From positions 1-10,950 of the forward strand of contig JABMRW010000037.1 in the NCBI GenBank assembly GCA_013202445.1: DNA of 10,950 nt, in the 5' to 3' direction. This DNA comes from Deltaproteobacteria bacterium. Its GTDB lineage: Bacteria; Chloroflexota; Dehalococcoidia; Dehalococcoidales; BS750m-G39. Below the pieces are notes generated by a model. It had not been told where the DNA came from, did no database searches, and saw nothing but the letters and a program-made list of their open reading frames with translations. This document shows positions 7,127-10,950 of this stretch, in pieces. Position numbers and translations under genes: made by a program. Within the stretch, counting starts at the first letter, position 1; each line of letters starts with the position of its first letter.

Positions 7127-7180
7127 GGAGGCGTCATGGGGTGGGGTAAAATTGGCCTTTGCGGGTGGTGGGGGCAGAGC

Positions 7181-7444
7181 CTATCGCGGGAATATGCATC
7201 TGCCCTCTTTCCACCAGCAACATGAAGGAAAGCAAGTTAATTCCAGGGGGCACTGGCTAACTTGGGTGAGGACTTCTTTTACTATCTCCGGCCAGCGGCC
7301 GAATTCACGGTTGATTTTGTCCTTCACCAGCTCAAGAGCTTCATCGGTTACCCGCTCCTCGGGTATTTTTAGTTCTCGGGCGCAGGCCAGGACCTCGCCC
7401 TTGGTCAGTATGAAGATAATGTCTTTCTGATTGTTCTTTAACAT
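7181..7444 (-). CDS. Small conserved-looking protein with C-terminal cysteine cluster
   Basis: I do not recognise a named family. The 87-residue protein has a soluble, charged, mostly helical-looking N-terminal part (1-62, with GRWPEIVKEVL at 49-59). A cysteine-rich tail follows: C65, C71, C75, C76 and C83 (spacing C-x5-C-x3-CC-x6-C), with the pair W77/W78. Such a tail could bind a metal or form disulfides. The ATG at 7444 lies five bases after the stop of the XRE regulator gene; AAAGGAC, within that gene's end, serves as the ribosome binding site. The coupling to a regulator and a receiver-like protein suggests a role in the same response. It ends in TAG. Confidence 0.75.
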   Translation of the reverse strand: MLKNNQKDIIFILTKGEVLACARELKIPEERVTDEALELVKDKINREFGRWPEIVKEVLTQVSQCPLELTCFPSCCWWKEGRCIFPR

Positions 7445-7449
7445 TTTTA

Positions 7450-7842
7450 TCAGTCCTTTGATTTGGCGATGCTTTTTATCAGGGTGAGGATGACGAGCGC
7501 GAGACGCTGTATATCGATAGGCTCCTGTGACAGGGCTCGGGCTACAATGGGGTCCAGCTGGGTAAAACTATCGGCCGCTTGCCGTTCGGCCACTGTGGGG
7601 GGCTGGGGGGTAAAGTAGCCGGCCAGGGCGAATAGTTCGCTCTCCCCGAAGCCCAGGTGGCGGGCGATGTGGCGCAGGACGTGGGCGGAGGGGAAGCGCT
7701 CTCCTCTCTCTATGCGGCCGATGTGGGACGAAGATACCCCGGAGCTATTGGCAAGCTTCCTTAGCGTTAGTCCGGAGAGAAGTCTCTGCTGTTTGATTAT
7801 TCTGCCTAGATTCTGGCTGTTGCCGTCTTTGTTTCTTTCCAC
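7450..7842 (-). CDS. XRE-family helix-turn-helix transcriptional regulator
   Basis: The protein has 130 residues. The HTH_XRE domain spans about 12-76 (NLGRIIKQQRLLSGLTLRKL, then SGVSSSHIGRIERGERFPS), close to the Cro/C1-type pattern. The C-terminal part (about 77-130) has no recognised domain and may serve for dimerisation. The frame is open to a GTG at 7884, which would overlap the upstream gene by 14 bases. The GTG at 7842 has a strong AAGGAGG eight bases upstream and gives a start 28 bases after the upstream stop, so it is preferred. It sits between a phosphorylation-incompetent receiver-like protein and a Cys-cluster protein, and may control this unit or the divergent kinase unit. Confidence 0.88.
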   Translation of the reverse strand: MERNKDGNSQNLGRIIKQQRLLSGLTLRKLANSSGVSSSHIGRIERGERFPSAHVLRHIARHLGFGESELFALAGYFTPQPPTVAERQAADSFTQLDPIVARALSQEPIDIQRLALVILTLIKSIAKSKD

Positions 7843-7870
7843 CTTTGTTTCCTCCTTGGCTTGGCTTGGG

Positions 7871-8278
7871 TTATCTTCCGGCACAGGCCCACTGGCGGCG
7901 GCGCAGGATGGCCTTCATTCTGGCTACCAGCTCGGCCTGGCTTACCGGTTTTGCCAGGTAGAGGTCGGCGCCGGCGTTTATCGCTCTTACCCAGCCCCGG
8001 GAACGGGTTATGGTGCCCAGCATGAGAACCGGAACGTCAACTGCCCGGCGTAGCTGGCGGCAGGCTTTAAAGCTATCTTCTGCCAGCTCTTCCCCGAGAA
8101 TAATCAGGTCGGGTCTTAGCTCACTTAATCTGGACAGCGCCTCAGAGTGGTCGGGGAGGGTGGTGACTTCGAAGCCCTCTTCGGATAAGGTTGAGACGCT
8201 TATCTCGTCCGGGGTGAGGCCACTTTTGTCGATAATCAGCAGGTTGTATTTGAGTTCTTCGGTCAACTTATTCTCCAT
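7871..8278 (-). CDS. Degenerate (pseudo-) receiver protein
   Basis: This 135-residue protein has the receiver fold pattern (about 11-128) but lacks key residues. The phospho-acceptor position is Gly (G62 in LIILGEEL), the switch Thr/Ser position is Gly (G88 in VLMLGT), and the acidic pair is reduced to D17 followed by K18. The Lys is kept (K110 in YLAKPV), as is the C-terminal helix. It therefore cannot be phosphorylated in the usual way and probably works through protein binding or by sensing something else. The ATG at 8278 has no clear ribosome binding site. A TTG at 8266 has GGAG six bases upstream and could be the true start. It is the first gene of the pseudo-receiver/XRE/Cys-protein unit and diverges from the kinase gene at 8533. 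Confidence 0.88.
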   Translation of the reverse strand: MENKLTEELKYNLLIIDKSGLTPDEISVSTLSEEGFEVTTLPDHSEALSRLSELRPDLIILGEELAEDSFKACRQLRRAVDVPVLMLGTITRSRGWVRAINAGADLYLAKPVSQAELVARMKAILRRRQWACAGR

Positions 8279-8310
8279 TAAAGTTGTTATATTTTTATTT
8301 TAGAGTAATG

Positions 8311-8339
8311 AGATTAATTGCCCATAAAATTGGTGTAAA
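8311..8339 (-). promoter_or_regulatory. Putative promoter of the pseudo-receiver/XRE unit
   Basis: On the minus strand TTTACA (8339-8334, 5/6 to the -35 consensus) is followed after 17 bases by TAATCT (8316-8311). It would start transcription near 8304, about 26 bases before the ATG at 8278, in AT-rich sequence. Confidence 0.45.
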
Positions 8340-8403
8340 AATTCCGTTATAATTTCCCGCTGGCAAGTGATGGTTACTTTAAGAGCCCTTTGGTAAGGTT
8401 AAG

Positions 8404-8432
8404 TTGACAGCAGGCAATTTATGTGCTATTAT
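8404..8432 (+). promoter_or_regulatory. Near-consensus sigma-70-type promoter for the kinase/HD-GYP unit
   Basis: A perfect TTGACA (8404-8409), a 17-base spacer and TATTAT (8427-8432, 5/6) preceded by TG in the extended -10 position make this the best promoter in the window. The expected start is near 8439, giving a leader of about 95 bases before the TTG at 8533. The -35 box lies inside the left arm of an inverted repeat (GTTGACA at 8403-8409, TGTCAAC at 8442-8448), which could be an operator. Confidence 0.7.
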
Positions 8433-8532
8433 GTGGACAAGTGTCAACAAAGGTTTATTGTGGATAGGTTTAATTTAGGGTTTTCTGCGCCTTTTTGATG
8501 CTTTTCAATCTTCTTCGTTTTAGGACAGAGAA

Positions 8533-9360
8533 TTGGAACAGGTTGGTGAAATACAGGTAGAGCGGGTTATGGAGTTAGAAGCCCTGCGCCGGCGTGTGGC
8601 TGAGATTGAGAGCATGGAGGCTGAGCAGAGGCGGGCCGAGGAGCAACTTATTATCACTGACCGGCTGGCCTCCATCGGTGAGCTGGCATCGGGTATTGCC
8701 CATGAGCTTAATAACCCGCTGACCAGTGTTATAGGTTTCGCTCAACTGCTTTTGGCAAAAGATATCCCTGATGAGATTAAAGAAGATGTAGAAATTATCT
8801 ATAGTGAGGCCCGGCGTGCCGCCGATGTTATGAAGAACCTGCTTATCTTTGCCCGCAAACATTCACCGGCGAAACAGCTGATAAATATAAACGAAGTGAT
8901 TGAAAAGGTGCTGGCATTGCGTGCCTATGAGCATAAGGTGGAGAACATCCAGGTAGTTAGCCATTTGGCTCCTGACCTGCCGCTGACCATGGCTGACTGT
9001 TTTCAACTGCAGCAGGTGTTTCTCAATATCGTTATAAACGCCGAGCATTTTATGCGCCGGGAGTCACAGAGGGGTACCTTGACTATCACTACCCGGCGTG
9101 TAGGCAACATTATCAGGGCCTACTTTATCGATGACGGCCCCGGGATTGCCAGGGGGAACCTGGGGCGTTTGTTTGACCCCTTTTTCACCACCAAGGAGGT
9201 GGGGGAGGGGACGGGCTTAGGCCTGAGTATCTGCCACGGGATAATAATCGAGCACAGGGGCAGGATATATGCTCAAAGCGAACCGGGTAAAGGGGCTACC
9301 TTTATCGTGGAACTGCCGGTACCGGTAAATAATAAGTGCCAAGGAGGAATCAATGAGTAA
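8533..9360 (+). CDS. Soluble histidine kinase (HisKA-HATPase)
   Basis: This 275-residue kinase has no membrane segment. A charged N-terminal coiled coil (about 1-40) leads into HisKA with H57 in GIAHELNNPLTSVIGF. HATPase_c follows, with QQVFLNIVINA (near 161), DDGPGI, FDPFFTTK and GTGLGLSI (near 226). Having no sensor domain, it must receive its signal through the coiled coil or a partner protein. The TTG at 8533 is chosen because an in-frame TAG lies at 8521-8523 and AGGA stands a suitable distance upstream. The first ATG (8569, residue 13) lacks a good ribosome binding site and would cut the coiled coil. Its end overlaps the next receiver by 8 bases. Probable targets are the two receivers that follow. 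Confidence 0.93.
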   Translation: MEQVGEIQVERVMELEALRRRVAEIESMEAEQRRAEEQLIITDRLASIGELASGIAHELNNPLTSVIGFAQLLLAKDIPDEIKEDVEIIYSEARRAADVMKNLLIFARKHSPAKQLININEVIEKVLALRAYEHKVENIQVVSHLAPDLPLTMADCFQLQQVFLNIVINAEHFMRRESQRGTLTITTRRVGNIIRAYFIDDGPGIARGNLGRLFDPFFTTKEVGEGTGLGLSICHGIIIEHRGRIYAQSEPGKGATFIVELPVPVNNKCQGGINE

Positions 9361-9751
9361 CTCCAGTGGCGTCAAGGGGAAAATCTTATCGGTTGAGGAT
9401 GAGCCGAGCATCAGGCAGGTCTGCCGCCGCACTCTCACCAGCCAGGGGTATCAGGTGGACTTTGCTCAAAATGGGGTGGTGGCGGAAAGTATGTTGATGA
9501 AGGGAGACTATGACCTGCTTCTGGTTGATATCAAGACTCCGGTAATGGATGGGAAGCAGCTTTATCGCTATATAAAGAAAAGATACCCGGAGCTGGCTGA
9601 CAGGGTGATATTCACTACCGGAGATGTGGCTAGTGATGATACCCGGAGTTTTCTGGAGCGGACGGCCCGTCCGTTTTTGCTGAAACCGTTTTCTCCGGAT
9701 GAGCTTAGAGCTCTGGTCAGGGAGAGCTTGAAGCGATGGCAGGGTGTCTAG
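9353..9751 (+). CDS. Single-domain response regulator (receiver only)
   Basis: This 132-residue receiver has E15/D16 as acidic pair, phospho-acceptor D59 (LLLVDIKTP), T89 (VIFTTGD) and K111 (FLLKPF), so it is competent for phosphorylation. It has no output domain. The ATG at 9353 overlaps the kinase stop and follows AAGGAGG within the end of the kinase gene, so the two are translationally coupled and the kinase is its probable phosphodonor. The receiver/HD-GYP gene follows after 18 bases. It may compete with, or pass phosphate towards, that protein. It ends in TAG. Confidence 0.92.
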   Translation: MSNSSGVKGKILSVEDEPSIRQVCRRTLTSQGYQVDFAQNGVVAESMLMKGDYDLLLVDIKTPVMDGKQLYRYIKKRYPELADRVIFTTGDVASDDTRSFLERTARPFLLKPFSPDELRALVRESLKRWQGV

Positions 9752-9769
9752 TATAGGGGTTGGGCAGCA

Positions 9770-10186
9770 ATGGCGGAAAAGCAGGAAGTTATATTAATAG
9801 TTGACGACGAGATGGTAGTCAGGCGGGTCCTATCCGAGAAGGTGGGGTTGGCCGGCTACCGGTGTGAGCAGGCGAGCACCGCCGATGAGGCTCTGGCCAG
9901 GATAAAAAGTACCGCCGTGCAGCTGGCAATTCTGGATATCAAGATGCCGGGTAAGTCGGGAGTTGAGCTGCTTTCGGAGATAAAGGCGGCCCACCCAGAT
10001 ATAGCCGTAATAATGGCTACGGCGGTTATCGATATCAATACCGCTATCGAGTGCCTTAAGCAGGGGGCCTATGATTATATCACCAAGCCGTTTAACCTGG
10101 ATGAGGTGCTGCTGAGTGTGGAGAGGGCTCTGGAGAGAAGAAGGCTGGAGCAGGAAAATAGAGACTATCAGCTGCACCTGGAGTAG
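9770..10186 (+). CDS. Receiver domain, N-terminal part of an interrupted REC-HD-GYP protein
   Basis: This 138-residue frame holds a complete receiver with D12/D13, phospho-acceptor D56 (LAILDIKMP), T84 (VIMATAV) and K106 (ITKPF). The start of the signalling helix that usually joins receiver and HD-GYP in RpfG-like proteins follows (ERRRLEQENRDYQLHLE). The frame then meets TAG at 10184-10186 and runs on without another stop into the HD-GYP domain, which ends at 10804. If translation ends at the TAG, the product is a stand-alone receiver with a helical tail. If the TAG is read through, the product is a 344-residue REC-HD-GYP phosphodiesterase. The ribosome binding site is weak (AGGGG ten bases before the ATG). 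Confidence 0.88.
   Translation: MAEKQEVILIVDDEMVVRRVLSEKVGLAGYRCEQASTADEALARIKSTAVQLAILDIKMPGKSGVELLSEIKAAHPDIAVIMATAVIDINTAIECLKQGAYDYITKPFNLDEVLLSVERALERRRLEQENRDYQLHLE
10184..10186 (+). other. In-frame amber codon between receiver and HD-GYP domains
   Basis: TAG stands in the linker helix between LHLE and KVGEQARKIR, where related linkers usually carry Glu or Gln (GAG or CAG), one base away. Both flanks are in the same frame, with no indel needed. TAG ends at least five other genes in this window (stops at 1823, 4082, 6130, 7181 and 9751), so a general reassignment of TAG is unlikely. Confidence 0.85.
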
Positions 10187-10297
10187 AAGGTTGGCGAGCA
10201 GGCGCGGAAAATCCGCGCCGCCTTTCTTAATGCCGTAACGGCGCTGGTCTACGCCCTGGAAGCTAAGGATAAGTATACCAGCGGCCATTCTCAGCGG

Positions 10298-10804
10298 GTG
10301 GCTAATATATCGGTGGCTATCGCCGCCGAACTGGGCTTCTCCAAGCCGGAAATTGAGCAAATAAGGCTGGCTGGCTTAATTCACGATATCGGCAAAATTG
10401 GGGTGAGGGAGGCGGTCTTGAATAAGCCGGGTAAGGTAAACGATGAGGAGTATCGGCATATACTGTCCCATTCTAGCATTGGTGAACACATCCTGACGCC
10501 TATCGTCGAGGACGAGGCAATCTTGAAGGCGGTGAGGCATCACCATGAGCGCTATGACGGCACCGGTTATCCTGACGGATTGGCTGGTGAGCAGATACCG
10601 CTGGCCGCCCGCATACTGGCGGTGGCTGATACCTATGATGCCATTATCTCCGGCCGTCCCTACCGTAAGGCGGAGGGTATCCAGACTGCCTGCGATGAGA
10701 TAAAACGCTACCGGGGCAGCCAGTTTGACTCTAAAGTGGTTGATGCCTTTATCCGCGCCAGAAAATCGGCTGACCTGGTTGACGCCGGTAGTTCCAAGAT
10801 TTAA
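10298..10804 (+). CDS. HD-GYP domain, C-terminal part of an interrupted REC-HD-GYP protein
   Basis: HD-GYP enzymes hydrolyse cyclic di-GMP. The motifs seen are HDIGK (residues 205-209 of the full frame), HHHERYDGTGYPDGL (257-271) and ADTYDA (286-291), all intact. The coding frame really begins at 10187, directly after the TAG. The stretch 10187-10297 encodes the linker helix and the start of the domain (DKYTSGHSQRV), including H173 of GHS, a usual metal ligand. The first possible start after the TAG is the GTG at 10298 (V177), which has no ribosome binding site and would lose that His, so a protein begun there is probably inactive. The frame stops at TAA (10802-10804). The domain shows no other damage, so the interruption is either recent or tolerated. 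Confidence 0.75.
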   Translation: MANISVAIAAELGFSKPEIEQIRLAGLIHDIGKIGVREAVLNKPGKVNDEEYRHILSHSSIGEHILTPIVEDEAILKAVRHHHERYDGTGYPDGLAGEQIPLAARILAVADTYDAIISGRPYRKAEGIQTACDEIKRYRGSQFDSKVVDAFIRARKSADLVDAGSSKI

Positions 10805-10950
10805 AGGGCATTGACCCCGCCCCTCTTTTTAAGTTTCGTTTTTATTCCCAACCCACCTGCCCTATAGAGGCTACGCCTCTCCCTCACTTTGGGGGTAAGG
10901 TATTGTCCCCACCCTCACCCCTTTTTAACGGTTCTTTTTCTTCCCACCCA
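10805..10950. other. Intergenic tail, pyrimidine-rich, no gene seen
   Basis: This 146-base stretch to the right edge has no convincing open frame. The top strand is rich in C and T. It contains a short hairpin (AGAGGC / GCCTCT, 10866-10880, 3-base loop) without a T-run. It also has a looser GGGGT...ACCCC pairing (about 10892-10920) followed by TTTTT, which could be a weak terminator for the kinase/HD-GYP unit. Neither is strong. Confidence 0.4.

Noticed and set aside
7136..7225. Short plus-strand frame of 29 codons with AGGAGG upstream of an ATG at 7136.
   Set aside because: It runs antisense into the end of the Cys-protein gene, has low-complexity Gly/Trp content and no recognisable domain. 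A chance frame is more likely.
8348..8353. Perfect TATAAT on the plus strand as a second promoter for the kinase gene.
   Set aside because: No acceptable -35 box at 16-18 bases and no TG extension. The promoter at 8404-8432 is far better.
10184..10186. General reassignment of TAG to a sense codon in this organism.
   Set aside because: At least five other genes in the window end sensibly at TAG, so TAG works as a normal stop. Only local read-through, mutation or sequence error remains possible.

Overview
The window is a dense two-component signalling island from a bacterium of moderate G+C content. The style of the genes (cytoplasmic kinases, many single receivers, inverse receiver-kinase hybrids, RpfG-like receiver/HD-GYP proteins) suggests an uncultured Chloroflexota, possibly Dehalococcoidia. 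That placement comes from family resemblance and is tentative, because there is no rRNA or other marker gene here.

Layout. (1) Minus strand, 1633 to 1 and beyond the left edge: a promoter near 1688-1716, a single-domain receiver, then a multi-PAS sensor cut off by the window edge. (2) Minus strand, 6966 to 1823: a six-gene operon with overlaps or gaps of 10 bases or fewer. In order it holds a CheR-type methyltransferase, a four-helix membrane histidine kinase, a tandem-receiver protein, a receiver-histidine kinase hybrid, a DivK-like receiver and an OmpR-class DNA-binding regulator. It closes with an intrinsic terminator at 1761-1797. (3) Minus strand, 8278 to 7181: a receiver-like protein lacking the phospho-acceptor Asp, an XRE-type HTH regulator and a small protein with a C-terminal Cys cluster. 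(4) Plus strand, 8533 to 10804, divergent from (3) and with a near-consensus promoter at 8404-8432: a soluble histidine kinase, a single receiver, and a receiver/HD-GYP protein. An in-frame TAG splits this last gene between its two domains.

Together the window encodes three complete histidine kinases, one probable fourth (partial), and nine receiver domains, one of them degenerate. The outputs are few: one OmpR-type DNA binder, one XRE regulator and one cyclic-di-GMP phosphodiesterase module. No Hpt domain, chemoreceptor, CheA, CheW or CheB was seen. The most notable points are the amber codon inside the receiver/HD-GYP gene, the pseudo-receiver + XRE + Cys-protein triad, and the CheR-headed phosphorelay operon. 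Smaller points are a pair of 21-base direct repeats near 7084-7126 and a base-composition break inside the PAS gene.
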